From Pseudescherichia sp031979925 (GTDB taxonomy: Bacteria > Pseudomonadota > Gammaproteobacteria > Enterobacterales > Enterobacteriaceae): DNA of 64,000 bases. Under the pieces are notes generated by a model. That model saw nothing but the letters and a program-made list of their open reading frames with translations. It was not told where the DNA came from and made no database searches. Location: assembly GCF_031979925.1 (NCBI RefSeq), contig NZ_DALZFB010000002.1, positions 496,001-560,000 of the forward strand. Reading direction: 5' to 3'. Made by a program: the position numbers and the translations under genes. Shown here piece by piece: positions 35,161-44,273 of this stretch. How positions within the stretch are numbered: the first letter of the stretch is position 1; each line of letters starts with the position of its first letter.

Positions 35161-35988
35161 TTATTTTTTCCAGAAATCGTCAAAAACCGTGATCGGCGGA
35201 CGGCGCTTGTGCTCGGTTTTCAGATACCAGCCCTCGATAATGCGGGCGGTGCCTTCATCCAGCGTTTTGCCTTCCAGATAATCATCAATGTTTTCATAGG
35301 TGACGCCCAGCGCAGCTTCATCCGGCAGGGAGGGGCGATCGTCTTCCAGGTCCGCCGTCGGCGCTTTTTTGTAGAGATGCTCCGGGCAGCCCAGATGAGC
35401 CAGCAGCTGTTTACCCTGACGTTTGTTCAGGCGGAACAGCGGGTTGAGATCCGTACCGCCATCGCCGTACTTGGTGTAAAACCCGGTGACCGCCTCTGCG
35501 GCATGGTCGGTACCGATCACGACGCCGCCAGTCATCCCGGCAATGCTGTACTGAGCCTTCATACGCTCACGCGCTTTTTCATTGCCGCGAACAAAATCGC
35601 TCAGCTCAATGCCCGCTTCACGCAGGGCCTGCTCGCTGGCCAGCACCGAAGATTTAATGTTAACGGTCAGCACGCGATCCGGCTTGATAAAACCGATGGC
35701 ATCCTGACAATCCTGCTCATCAAACTGCACGCCATAGGGCAGGCGCACGGCGATGAATTGCAGCGCCTCGTTGCCCGTCTCCTGGCGCAGTTCGCTGATG
35801 GCCAGTTGGCTAAGCTTGCCGGCGAGGGTCGAATCCTGGCCGCCGCTGATGCCCAGCACCAGCGTTTTTAAAAACGGGTGTGCCTTGAGGTAGGCTTTGA
35901 GAAAATCTACGCTGCGGCGAACTTCTTCTTCCGCATTTACCGTTGGCTTCACGCCAAGCGCTTCAATAATGTCTTGTTGCAGAGTCAT
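35161..35988 (-). CDS. nadE: NadE, ammonia-dependent NAD synthetase
   Basis: The 275-residue enzyme converts nicotinate adenine dinucleotide to NAD with ATP and ammonia. The PP-loop SGGQDSTLAGK lies near residue 45, and further family blocks are RLPYGVQFDEQD, GTDHAAEAVTGFYTKYGDGG and KKAPTADLED. The ATG at 35988 has GGAGGATG upstream; the frame extends 13 codons further without a better site. The length equals E. coli NadE. It has no glutaminase domain, so it uses free ammonia. Confidence 0.97.
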   Translation of the reverse strand: MTLQQDIIEALGVKPTVNAEEEVRRSVDFLKAYLKAHPFLKTLVLGISGGQDSTLAGKLSQLAISELRQETGNEALQFIAVRLPYGVQFDEQDCQDAIGFIKPDRVLTVNIKSSVLASEQALREAGIELSDFVRGNEKARERMKAQYSIAGMTGGVVIGTDHAAEAVTGFYTKYGDGGTDLNPLFRLNKRQGKQLLAHLGCPEHLYKKAPTADLEDDRPSLPDEAALGVTYENIDDYLEGKTLDEGTARIIEGWYLKTEHKRRPPITVFDDFWKK

Positions 35989-36240
35989 TAAACATCCTCC
36001 GTTAGTGGCCAGCTGGGCCAGTCGCAATATTGCACTCTAATAAAGCTAACTCGTTGGCACAGAAACGACAAGGCTATGACCGCTGAGTGCCGTAATTTAC
36101 GGCGTTTTAGCAGCTTATAGCAGTTTTATTAGAATTTTCCGAAAGTTATGCCATCCTAATCGACGGGTTGAAAAAAGTTATTTTATATTCCAGGCTTAGA
36201 TAACGCGCTGATACAACAGCGGATAACAAGAGGAAGGATT

Positions 36241-36582
36241 ATGAATATGAAACTCGCAGGAATTATGGGTGCAGCAGCAGTTATGGCGATGCTGGCAGGG
36301 TGTACCGCTTACGATCGTACCAAAGATCAGGTTACTACGCCGGTAGTTAAAGACGTTAAAAAAGGCATGAGCCGTGCGCAGGTCATGCAGATTGCAGGCA
36401 AACCGTCCTCTGAAGTGACGATGATCCACGCTCGCGGTACCTGCCAGACCTATATCCTGGGTCAGCGCGATGGTAAAACTGAGACCTACTTTGTGGCCCT
36501 GGACGATACCGGCCACGTGATGAATTCTGGCTATCAGACCTGTGCGGAGTACGACACCGATCCGCAGGCACCGAAGCAGTAA
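36241..36582 (+). CDS. osmE: OsmE, osmotically inducible lipoprotein
   Basis: The 113-residue precursor carries a lipobox MLAGC, so the mature lipoprotein begins at Cys near residue 21. The mature part is a SmpA/BamE-like fold with the block VKKGMSRAQVMQIAGKPSSEV. In E. coli it is induced by osmotic stress and in stationary phase through RpoS. AGGAAGG lies just before the ATG at 36241. Divergent from nadE, it ends at a strong terminator shared with katE. Confidence 0.96.
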   Translation: MNMKLAGIMGAAAVMAMLAGCTAYDRTKDQVTTPVVKDVKKGMSRAQVMQIAGKPSSEVTMIHARGTCQTYILGQRDGKTETYFVALDDTGHVMNSGYQTCAEYDTDPQAPKQ

Positions 36583-36603
36583 TTCTTCTTTAGCCTGAGC
36601 AAG

Positions 36604-36632
36604 AAAAAACCGGCGTAAACGCCGGTTTTTTT
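36604..36632. terminator. bidirectional terminator between osmE and katE
   Basis: ACCGGCG-TAAA-CGCCGGT is flanked by A residues on the left and seven T residues on the right, so it works for both convergent genes. Confidence 0.9.
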
Positions 36633-36647
36633 ATGGCCTGCAAACCG

Positions 36648-38906
36648 TCAGGCTGGAATAGCGCTGATTTTGCTGCCCCGAGACCAGACGCGGTGTGCTG
36701 CCAGCTGCGTCAGGAAATCATCGACAAAGGAACCGGACGCGTTATCGGCCTCAACAATCCCCTCCTCACTGTGGGCATCAATCTTCAACGTCTGCTTAAA
36801 CTGCCGCGCATCGCCCGCCAGCGCAATCACCTTCAGATGCTTGTAGGCCTCCAGCAGGTAGTAGGCGGCGTCACCATTGTTCAGCAGGTTAGTTAAATCT
36901 CCGCCGGGAACGATCACCGCATCGACGGTCACCGAGGGCGATCCGGCAAAGGTGCCCGCCACTGACAGGCTTGAACCGTCGTCCGCTGTCACTTCCCCCA
37001 TTCTTGAGTAGAGTAGCTTAGCGTGTACGCCTTTGGCCCGCAGCCCCTGCAGGATGTTCAGCAGCTCGCTGGCAAAGACCTTATCGTTAAGCAGAATGGC
37101 AACCACCCGGCCTTTGACGCTGGCGTCCGGCTGCGCATAGAGGCTAAGCGTCGGATCGCTGGAAACCCCATTAACCTCTTTGGGCGGAGTCACGTTAAGC
37201 TGCTCATCCGTGAGGGAGATCCCCAGATTTTTCGCTACCGATAGCGCCAGCATAGTATCAATGCAGGCCAGCTGATCGACTACCCGCTCGCGAATATACT
37301 CGCGCACGACCTTACTCAACTCGAAGCTAAAGGCGTCAATAATGTGCTGCTGTTCGTGCGGGGTCTGGCTTTTCCAGAAGAGGCGTGGATGAGCATAGTA
37401 TTCGCCAAAAGATGGGCTACGCTCGCGGATCTTATTGCCTTCAATCCGCTGCTGATACGACTCGAATCCGCCACGTTTTGGACCGGGAGGCGTTTCCCGC
37501 GGCCAGTTATCGTTGATGGAGTTCGGCTCGTAGTTCGCCGGGTTAGTGTCGATATCCATCCGGTGCATGCCGTCGCGCTGGAAGTTATGGTACGGGCAGG
37601 TCGGGCGGTTAATGGGGATTTCATGGAAGTTTGGCCCGCCCAGGCGGCTAATCTGCGTATCGGTATAGGAGAAGAGACGCCCCTGCAACAGCGGATCGTT
37701 AGTAAAATCCATGCCGGGGACGATATGGCCAGGGTGGAACGCTGCCTGTTCGTTTTCGGCAAAGAAGTTATCCGGGTTGCGGTTCAACACCATTTTGCCC
37801 ACCCGCTGAACCGGCACCAGTGCCTCGGGGATCAGCTTGGTGGGGTCGAGCAGGTCAAAATCGAACTTAAACTCATCCTCTTCCGGGATCAGCTGTAGCC
37901 CCAGCTCGTATTCGGGGAAATCGCCTGCTTCAATGGCCTCCCACAGATCGCGACGATGGAAGTCCGGGTCGCGCCCGGTGAGCTTCTGCGACTCATCCCA
38001 CACCAGCGAGGCTTTACCTGCCAACGGCTTCCAGTGGAAGCGGACAAAGGTCCCTTTGCCTTCGGCGTTAACCAGGCGGAAGGTGTGAATGCCAAAGCCC
38101 TCCATGGTGCGGTAGCTGCGAGGGATACCTCGGTCTGACATGGCCCACATCACGTTGTGCAGCGTCTCCGGCTGTAACGATACGTAGTCCCAAAAAGTAT
38201 CATGGGCACTCTGTCCCTGCGGGATGGCCCAGTGCGGCTCCGGCTTCACCGCGTGAACGAAATCGGGAAACTTATGCGCGTCCTGAATAAAAAATATTGG
38301 CGTGTTGTTGCCGACCAAATCAAAGATACCCTCTTCGGTATAGAACTTGGTGGCGAAGCCGCGAATATCGCGCACGGTATCCGCCGAACCAGCGCCGCCC
38401 TGCACGGTAGAGAAGCGAACAAATACCGGGGTGATCTTCTCCGGATCGCTGAGGAAATCCGCCTTAGTAATATCCTTCAGGCTCTTATAGGGCTGAAAAT
38501 AGCCGTGGGCCGCAGAGCCGCGGGCATGAACGATACGCTCCGGTATACGCTCATGGTCAAAGTGGGTGATCTTCTCCCGCAGGATAAAATCCTCCAGCAG
38601 CGTCGGGCCGCGATTGCCCGCACGTAAGGAGTTTTGATCGTCGCCGATACGTACCCCCTGGTTGGTGGTCAGGGGGAAATCTTCGCTGCCTTTGCGGAAA
38701 GTCTCCAGTGCGGTCAACTTCTCGCTATGGGTGTCGGGCGCTTTTAGGCTGCCGGGGGCGGTTGGCTGCTCCCCTGGAGGGGTGGGGCGGGGATCGGCGC
38801 GGTGGGAGTTATCTTCGGGGGCCAGTGAGTCAAGGCCGGGTTGGGATTCGCTGGGATCGTGTACCGGGGATTGATGGCCGTGTGGGTTCTTGTCATTATG
38901 CGACAT
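36648..38906 (-). CDS. katE: KatE, monofunctional catalase HPII
   Basis: The 752-residue large-subunit catalase decomposes hydrogen peroxide in stationary phase; in E. coli (753 residues) it is RpoS-dependent. A polar N-terminal extension of about 80 residues leads to the catalase core, with the catalytic His in RIVHARGSAAHGYF, Asn in FIQDAHKFPDF-flanking DLVGNNTPIFF, and the heme-ligand Tyr in GRLFSYTDTQISRLG. A C-terminal flavodoxin-like domain follows (KGRVVAILLND to the end). The chb operon that separates katE from osmE in E. coli is missing here. Confidence 0.98.
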   Translation of the reverse strand: MSHNDKNPHGHQSPVHDPSESQPGLDSLAPEDNSHRADPRPTPPGEQPTAPGSLKAPDTHSEKLTALETFRKGSEDFPLTTNQGVRIGDDQNSLRAGNRGPTLLEDFILREKITHFDHERIPERIVHARGSAAHGYFQPYKSLKDITKADFLSDPEKITPVFVRFSTVQGGAGSADTVRDIRGFATKFYTEEGIFDLVGNNTPIFFIQDAHKFPDFVHAVKPEPHWAIPQGQSAHDTFWDYVSLQPETLHNVMWAMSDRGIPRSYRTMEGFGIHTFRLVNAEGKGTFVRFHWKPLAGKASLVWDESQKLTGRDPDFHRRDLWEAIEAGDFPEYELGLQLIPEEDEFKFDFDLLDPTKLIPEALVPVQRVGKMVLNRNPDNFFAENEQAAFHPGHIVPGMDFTNDPLLQGRLFSYTDTQISRLGGPNFHEIPINRPTCPYHNFQRDGMHRMDIDTNPANYEPNSINDNWPRETPPGPKRGGFESYQQRIEGNKIRERSPSFGEYYAHPRLFWKSQTPHEQQHIIDAFSFELSKVVREYIRERVVDQLACIDTMLALSVAKNLGISLTDEQLNVTPPKEVNGVSSDPTLSLYAQPDASVKGRVVAILLNDKVFASELLNILQGLRAKGVHAKLLYSRMGEVTADDGSSLSVAGTFAGSPSVTVDAVIVPGGDLTNLLNNGDAAYYLLEAYKHLKVIALAGDARQFKQTLKIDAHSEEGIVEADNASGSFVDDFLTQLAAHRVWSRGSKISAIPA

Positions 38907-39055
38907 TGTGCTCGTCTCCTGTTTTCATTGCTGAAATGGTGGCCGATGTAACGTCAAAACCCTTATAACTATAGAGCAACCCCGTGTTTTTACCGCGAAA
39001 TCGGCTATCATAGTGGCTGCCTGTATTTGCAATCTGTTTTAGTGAACTCTCGCCT

Positions 39056-39298
39056 ATGAAACCTTTTCGTCAAAATAACCGCCCTGTTATCAGCTATGTA
39101 CCCCGCGTGGAGCCTGCGCCACCCGATCACGCCAACAAGGTGGAAGGGTTTCGTGACGTCTGGCTACTGCGCGGCAAGTACGTGGCGTTTGTGCTGATGG
39201 GGGAACATTTTCGCCGTTCGCCAGCGTTTAGCATGCCGGAGGCAGCCCAGCGTTGGGCGGAGCAGATGCGTCAGGAAGGGGAGATTGACGAGGCGTAG
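39056..39298 (+). CDS. cedA: CedA, cell division activator
   Basis: The 80-residue protein has the E. coli length and the conserved block GFRDVWLLRGKYVAFVLMGE. CedA binds DNA and RNA polymerase and suppresses the division block caused by excess DnaA in some mutants. The N-terminus is basic and unstructured. It is divergent from katE across 149 bases and convergent with tcyP; a short inverted repeat CCCGGC...GCCGGG lies in the gap behind it. Confidence 0.94.
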   Translation: MKPFRQNNRPVISYVPRVEPAPPDHANKVEGFRDVWLLRGKYVAFVLMGEHFRRSPAFSMPEAAQRWAEQMRQEGEIDEA

Positions 39299-39349
39299 CG
39301 TTGCCCCAAACGAAATGCCCGGCAGCTTCTGCCGCCGGGAACATGGATT

Positions 39350-40741
39350 TTAGCGATGCGCCAGCTCAGCACTCTCTTCGCTATTCAACACCTCTTTATC
39401 GGTCTGCTTCAGCCACTGGCTGGTGAGCGTCCCGGCGGTCATTGAGCCGTTGACGTTCAGCGCGGTACGACCCATATCGATCAGCGGCTCTACGGAGATC
39501 AGCAGCGCCACCAGGGTGACCGGCAGACCCATCGCGGGCAGAACGATCAGCGCCGCGAAGGTTGCCCCACCGCCCACACCCGCTACGCCAGCAGAGCTGA
39601 TGGTGACCATGCCTACCAGGGTCGCGATCCACAGCGGATCCAGCGGGTTAATCCCTACCGTTGGGGCGACCATTACCGCCAGCATTGCCGGGTAGAGGCC
39701 TGCACAGCCGTTCTGGCCGATGGTAGCACCGAAGGAGGCCGAGAAGCTGGCGATAGACTCCGGCACGCCCAGACGACGGGTCTGCGCTTCTACGTTTAGC
39801 GGAATAGAGGCGGCGCTGGAGCGGCTGGTGAAGGCAAAGGTCAGTACCGGCCACACTTTACGGAAGAATTTCAGCGGGCTAACGCCGTTCACCGCCAGCA
39901 GAATACCGTGAACCACAAACATGATCCCCAGACCCAGGTAGGAGGCGACAACAAAGCTGCCGAGCTTGATGATGTCCTGCAGGTTGGAGCCTGCCACGAC
40001 CTTGGTCATCAGCGCCAGCACGCCGTACGGCGTTAGCTGCATCACCAGGCGTACCAGCTTCATCACCCAGCTTTGCAGGGTATCGATAGCGGTCAGCACG
40101 CGCTGGCCCTTCGGCGCATCGTCCTTCAACAGCTTCAGCGCGGCTACGCCAAGGAAGGCTGCGAAGATGACGACGCTGATAATAGAGGTCGGATTCGCCC
40201 CGGTCAGATCGGCAAACGGGTTTTTCGGTACGAAGGAGAGCAGCAGCTGCGGTACGCTCAGATCGGCGACCTTGCCCGCGTAGTTACTCTGAATAGCGTT
40301 CAGGCGTGCGGTCTCTGCCGTACCCTGTACCAGCCCTTCAGCGGTGAGGCCAAACAGGTTTGTCACCAGCACCCCGACCAGCGCCGAGATCAGCGTGGTG
40401 AACAGCAGCGTGCCGATGGTTAAGACGCTGATTTTGCCCAGTTGGGAGGCGTTATGCAGACGGGCTACCGCGCTCAAAATAGAGGCAAACACCAACGGCA
40501 TGACGATCATCTGCAGCAGCTGGACGTAGCCGTTACCGACAACGTTAAACCACTGGATGGAATCTTTCAGTACCTGGCTGTCTGCGCCATAGATCGCTTG
40601 CAGCGCCAGGCCAAACACCACGCCAATCGCCAGACCGACCAGCACTTTCTTTGCCAGGCTCCACTGCTTATGGCGCGTCTGCGCCAGCAGAAACAGCAAT
40701 GCCACGAACACCACGATGTTCGCAATTAAAGGGAAATTCAT
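39350..40741 (-). CDS. tcyP: TcyP, L-cystine/proton symporter
   Basis: The 463-residue inner-membrane carrier, the length of E. coli TcyP (YdjN), belongs to the dicarboxylate/amino acid:cation symporter family. About eight membrane helices and two hairpins are visible. The serine-rich hairpin motif TSRSSAASIPLNVEAQTRR and the Asn-rich substrate site region GQNGCAGLYPAMLAVMV are intact. It imports cystine, a sulfur source, and in E. coli is CysB-dependent. AGGAGATCTGAA lies before the ATG. Confidence 0.96.
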   Translation of the reverse strand: MNFPLIANIVVFVALLFLLAQTRHKQWSLAKKVLVGLAIGVVFGLALQAIYGADSQVLKDSIQWFNVVGNGYVQLLQMIVMPLVFASILSAVARLHNASQLGKISVLTIGTLLFTTLISALVGVLVTNLFGLTAEGLVQGTAETARLNAIQSNYAGKVADLSVPQLLLSFVPKNPFADLTGANPTSIISVVIFAAFLGVAALKLLKDDAPKGQRVLTAIDTLQSWVMKLVRLVMQLTPYGVLALMTKVVAGSNLQDIIKLGSFVVASYLGLGIMFVVHGILLAVNGVSPLKFFRKVWPVLTFAFTSRSSAASIPLNVEAQTRRLGVPESIASFSASFGATIGQNGCAGLYPAMLAVMVAPTVGINPLDPLWIATLVGMVTISSAGVAGVGGGATFAALIVLPAMGLPVTLVALLISVEPLIDMGRTALNVNGSMTAGTLTSQWLKQTDKEVLNSEESAELAHR

Positions 40742-40875
40742 TTCAGATCTCCTGAACGGTTTTTATAAGACAACGCGTTGCACGCCGCCCTGTTGCCGCC
40801 AAGGTTAGCAGAAGTGTGATTCAGCTCTTATATCCAAATGGAATGGGTTATAAGTAAATGCGTAAATCTGCCTGG

Positions 40876-41466
40876 TTAATGACCTGATTGCTGGTTAATA
40901 AAGCGATTGAACTCACCCTGAACCGTATTAATAACCTGCGAAGACCAGCGCACGGCGCTGTTATCGGACACACCCTGGGGCATCCAGACCGCCCAGGTAA
41001 AGAGCACCATACAGAGCACCCGCTCAAGCTGGTTGCCGCGCTGCGGCCTGAGAATAGGCAGGCGGAAACGCCAGCGGCAGGGCCACAACAGCGGTACGCC
41101 GGCAGGGGTCAGCATATCGGCCAGGATATGGCTCAGGTAGCCCAGCACCATGCCCTGCAAAACATCGGCAGGGATAAACCAGCTATCAGGCACTTTGAGA
41201 TAGAAGAGCGTTACGGCGATAAACACCGCCAGCAGGCTATGGGTGAACCCCCGGTGACCAAAGGCGCGGGCAATGGGTTTGGAGATCCACTTCAGGCGCT
41301 GACCGAGAAACGATTTTGGGTGATCGATATCCGGGAGCAGGCAGGTCACAATGGCTGAGGGAACCACATGCCACCAGTCCCCCTGCGCGAGCACAGGGGT
41401 TAACTCGGCGTTCTTGGCAAACACCGCGCAGGCAATGGAAAAAAGCAGGTGTCCTTCCGCCGTCAT
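40876..41466 (-). CDS. ydjM: YdjM, SOS-inducible DUF457 membrane protein
   Basis: The 196-residue protein has the E. coli length. It belongs to the LexA-regulated, membrane-bound predicted metal-dependent hydrolase family (DUF457), with conserved His/Asp motifs LLPDIDHPKSFLG and HRGFTHSLLAVF and four or five membrane segments. The start at 41466 (MTAEGHLLF) matches E. coli; two further in-frame starts lie up to four codons upstream. Two LexA-type boxes lie 15 to 52 bases upstream. Its biochemical role is unknown. Confidence 0.95.
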   Translation of the reverse strand: MTAEGHLLFSIACAVFAKNAELTPVLAQGDWWHVVPSAIVTCLLPDIDHPKSFLGQRLKWISKPIARAFGHRGFTHSLLAVFIAVTLFYLKVPDSWFIPADVLQGMVLGYLSHILADMLTPAGVPLLWPCRWRFRLPILRPQRGNQLERVLCMVLFTWAVWMPQGVSDNSAVRWSSQVINTVQGEFNRFINQQSGH

Positions 41467-41480
41467 GATCATACTCACTC

Positions 41481-41518
41481 AACTGTCGAAGTATACAGTA
41501 TAGGGTTTTTGTACAGTA
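41481..41518 (-). promoter_or_regulatory. tandem LexA boxes of ydjM
   Basis: The proximal box (41481-41500) has CTGT-N8-ACAG, a full consensus core. A second, weaker one (41499-41518) has TAGG-N8-ACAG, good in one half only. E. coli ydjM is known for two adjacent LexA sites, so the arrangement is conserved. Confidence 0.85.
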
Positions 41519-41590
41519 GGCGGAAGAGGTGACGGTGTAACACTTTGTCACCGTTTTACTTTTATTTCCCTCAACGGTGCAAAATGCGCG

Positions 41591-42259
41591 CTATCCGCGC
41601 AAATCTTGCCCGGTCAGCCGTGCCAGCGACTCGAGCTTAACGTTGGCCAGTGCATAGCGCGCGTCCTGGCGGTTCTCTTCAGCGGGTACCACGATGGCGC
41701 GCATGCGGGCGGCTTTGGCGGCAATCATGCCGTTGACCGAATCCTCCAGGGCAACGCAGGTCAGAGGATCGACGCCAAGCTTCGCCGCGCAGTCAAGGTA
41801 GACCTGCGGATGGGGTTTACTGTAGGGGAGCGTCTGTGCCGAGGCGAGGGCATCGAAGTAGTCGCTTAGTTCGAAAAGCGCGAGCACCTTCTCCAGCATA
41901 GAGAGCGGTGAGGCTGATGCCAGTCCTACTTTAAGTCCTTCAGCTTTACAGAGCGCCAGCGCCTCACGCACGCCCGGCAGCAGGGGCCGCTTCTCTTCTA
42001 CTAACGAGATGGTCCGCTGAATGATTCGCTCAGTGACCTCCTGTTTACTCGGTCCGCTCCAGGGCTGCATGGCGTACCAGAGCTCGACCACCATATCGAT
42101 GCGCAGGCCCAGGGTATCGGGCATCTCATGTCGGCGGGTGACATCGACGCCGAGGCTGGATATCACCTCCAGCTCGGCCTGGTCCCAGAGCGGCTCAGAG
42201 TCGATAAGCAGGCCATCCATATCAAAAATAGCGGCGAGGATCTGACGCGGGGTTGACAT
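41591..42259 (-). CDS. yniC: YniC (HxpB), HAD-family hexose phosphatase
   Basis: The 222-residue phosphatase hydrolyses 2-deoxyglucose 6-phosphate and several other sugar phosphates in E. coli. HAD motifs are present: the nucleophile in IFDMDGLLIDSEPLW, the Ser motif in GLASASPLSM, and the acidic loop in VALEDSVNGMIAAKAA. The cap domain lies between residues 18 and 85. GAGAGGTTGTT precedes the ATG. It is divergent from yniB. Confidence 0.96.
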   Translation of the reverse strand: MSTPRQILAAIFDMDGLLIDSEPLWDQAELEVISSLGVDVTRRHEMPDTLGLRIDMVVELWYAMQPWSGPSKQEVTERIIQRTISLVEEKRPLLPGVREALALCKAEGLKVGLASASPLSMLEKVLALFELSDYFDALASAQTLPYSKPHPQVYLDCAAKLGVDPLTCVALEDSVNGMIAAKAARMRAIVVPAEENRQDARYALANVKLESLARLTGQDLRG

Positions 42260-42407
42260 AACAACCTCTCCTTATGAGTGGAATTAATAGACAGATGAAC
42301 GTTCATTATGGCTATTGCTTCAGGATAACGCTTTTAAAAATGGGCGAAAACGGTGTTCTAAGGGTAGACTTAACCAGCAAATGGAACGTCTTAAACAAGG
42401 GGAATAG

Positions 42408-42944
42408 ATGACGTATCAACAAGCTGGACGCATTGCCGTGCTGAAGCGCGTTCTGGGATGGGTAATTTTTATCCCGGCGGTGGTCTCCACCCTGATTTCC
42501 GTACTCAAATTTATGTACGAGCACAGCGAGAAGCAGCCAGGTATCAACGCCGTGATGCTGGATTTTGCCCATGTCATGATTGAGATGATGCGTTTTAATA
42601 CGCCGTTTCTCAACTTCTTCTGGTACAACTCGCCGACGCCGGATTTTCATCAGCAGCTGAACATCGGTTTCTGGATTATCTACGCGCTGATCTTTGTTGG
42701 GCTGGCATTACAGGCCTCCGGGGCGCGCATGAGCCGCCAAACCCGCTTCCTGAGGGAAGGGGTAGAGGACCAGCTCATTCTTGAGAAGGCAAAGGGGACA
42801 GATGGATTAACCCGCGAGCAGATCGAGTCGCGCATTGTCGTACCGCGTCACACCATCTTCCTGCAAATTTTTCCCCTCTATGTGCTGCCGGTCATTGTCA
42901 TCATTGCTGGCTACTTCTTCTTTACCCTGCTCGGGTTTATGTAG
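42408..42944 (+). CDS. yniB: YniB, inner-membrane protein
   Basis: The 178-residue membrane protein has the length of E. coli YniB. Helices are visible near residues 16-38, 78-98 and 148-176, with a polar middle region (RQTRFLREGVEDQLILEKAKG). No activity is known for the family. AAGGGGAATAG precedes the ATG. It is convergent with yniA and divergent from yniC. Confidence 0.93.
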   Translation: MTYQQAGRIAVLKRVLGWVIFIPAVVSTLISVLKFMYEHSEKQPGINAVMLDFAHVMIEMMRFNTPFLNFFWYNSPTPDFHQQLNIGFWIIYALIFVGLALQASGARMSRQTRFLREGVEDQLILEKAKGTDGLTREQIESRIVVPRHTIFLQIFPLYVLPVIVIIAGYFFFTLLGFM

Positions 42945-42970
42945 CCGGAACGCCAGCCTGGCCGCGCTAA

Positions 42971-43831
42971 TTAAGCGGCCAGGATCCTGTCCAGCGCCTG
43001 CTGGGCCGTCACCAGATGTTGTCCACCGAAGAGGATTGCCCGGTTAAACAGCGTATAGAGCTGATAGATCGGCTGGCGCTCCAGAAAGCCGTTTGGCAGA
43101 GGCATCACCGCCTGGTAGCCATCATAGATCTGCGGCGGCTGCTCCGGGTGGAGCGGCAGCATCGCCAGATCGCACTCTCTGTCTCCCCAATAGCAGGCCG
43201 GGTCAAAGATGTAGGGACCATGGGGGCCAAGCGCGCAGTTGTTTGACCAGAGATCGCCATGCAGTAAGGAAGGCTGTGGCTGGTGGGAGGCGAGGCGCTG
43301 CTGAATGTGCTCGACGATGGCATCGATGTTACCAAACGCGAGGCCTTTTTCCGCCGCCAGCTCAAGCTGCCAGCCGATACGCTGTTCGGCAAAAAAGGTT
43401 GCCCAGCGCCGCTGCCAGGCGTTTGGCTGGGGCGTGGTTGAGAGATCGTTATCGAAGTCGAGGCCAAACTGCGGCTGCTCGCTCCACTGGTGCAGGCGCG
43501 CCAGCTGCTGGCCAAGCAGAAATGCGTTATGGGCGTCCAGCGGGCGGGGAGGGAGATACTCCATGATCAGAAAACTGTAGTCACGATCGCTGCCTACGGC
43601 GATCGCCTCCGGAACGCTGACCGTGCGGCTGCGGGCCAGCAGTTCAAGCTGATCCGCCTCGGCGGTAAAGATGGGCAGCAGCTCGCGTTCATCACATTTC
43701 ATAAACAGATCGCGACCACCGAAGCGTATATGCCATGCTGCGTGGATCTCTCCACCCGGCAACTCATTACGCAGCTCAATTTCACCCTCACCGAGCTGCT
43801 CGCTTAACAGACGACTCACCGCTTGCCACAT
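42971..43831 (-). CDS. yniA: YniA, fructosamine kinase-family protein
   Basis: The 286-residue protein has the kinase fold shared by fructosamine 3-kinases and aminoglycoside phosphotransferases. The catalytic loop is in SLLHGDLWSNNCA and the metal-binding Asp in YIFDPACYWGDRECD. E. coli YniA may phosphorylate ketosamines or ribulosamines in protein deglycation; the natural substrate is not settled. The ATG at 43831 gives MWQAVSRLLSEQLG as in E. coli and follows GGGGAGAGAG. A six-codon upstream extension has no site. Confidence 0.95.
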   Translation of the reverse strand: MWQAVSRLLSEQLGEGEIELRNELPGGEIHAAWHIRFGGRDLFMKCDERELLPIFTAEADQLELLARSRTVSVPEAIAVGSDRDYSFLIMEYLPPRPLDAHNAFLLGQQLARLHQWSEQPQFGLDFDNDLSTTPQPNAWQRRWATFFAEQRIGWQLELAAEKGLAFGNIDAIVEHIQQRLASHQPQPSLLHGDLWSNNCALGPHGPYIFDPACYWGDRECDLAMLPLHPEQPPQIYDGYQAVMPLPNGFLERQPIYQLYTLFNRAILFGGQHLVTAQQALDRILAA

Positions 43832-43934
43832 GCTCTCTCTCCCCTGCAATCTGCCAGATTAAAGGTTAGCGCGCTAACGCAGCATAAAAGACGATTCTGC
43901 GCACACCCTGTACCATGGGTGTGTACAAAGGCAC

Positions 43935-44228
43935 TTATTGCTGCTGCGTCTTCAGCCAGTTCTCCCAGGTCGTAACGTCAATATCGGGTCGCCGATCGAT
44001 GGCGCTCTCTGCCAGCGCCAGCGCCTGCTCTTTAATATCCTCTTCACTCAGTGGGCTGACCAGACCAAAGGTATTGGTTCCCAGTTCATGCACCTTACCG
44101 TCGTCATCGCTCAGGGTGAGGAGATAACCGGCGAGCGTAAAGGTGTTATTAAGCTCGTTAATTTCAGTCAAACTATGCTCGTGAAACTTTACCGTTATTA
44201 CATAACGAGTGATATCCCCACTGGCCAT
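43935..44228 (-). CDS. ydiZ: YdiZ, small conserved protein
   Basis: The 97-residue protein matches E. coli YdiZ (96 residues): it starts MASGDITRYVITVKFHEHSL and has the block DDGKVHELGTNTFGLVSPL. Function is unknown. It is soluble and acidic and has no signal peptide. It lies 45 bases downstream of pfkB on the same strand and so probably shares its transcript. Confidence 0.92.
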   Translation of the reverse strand: MASGDITRYVITVKFHEHSLTEINELNNTFTLAGYLLTLSDDDGKVHELGTNTFGLVSPLSEEDIKEQALALAESAIDRRPDIDVTTWENWLKTQQQ

Positions 44229-44273
44229 AGCTCACCTCATTGTTATCGCAACATTTTTCAGCATAGTCGATTA

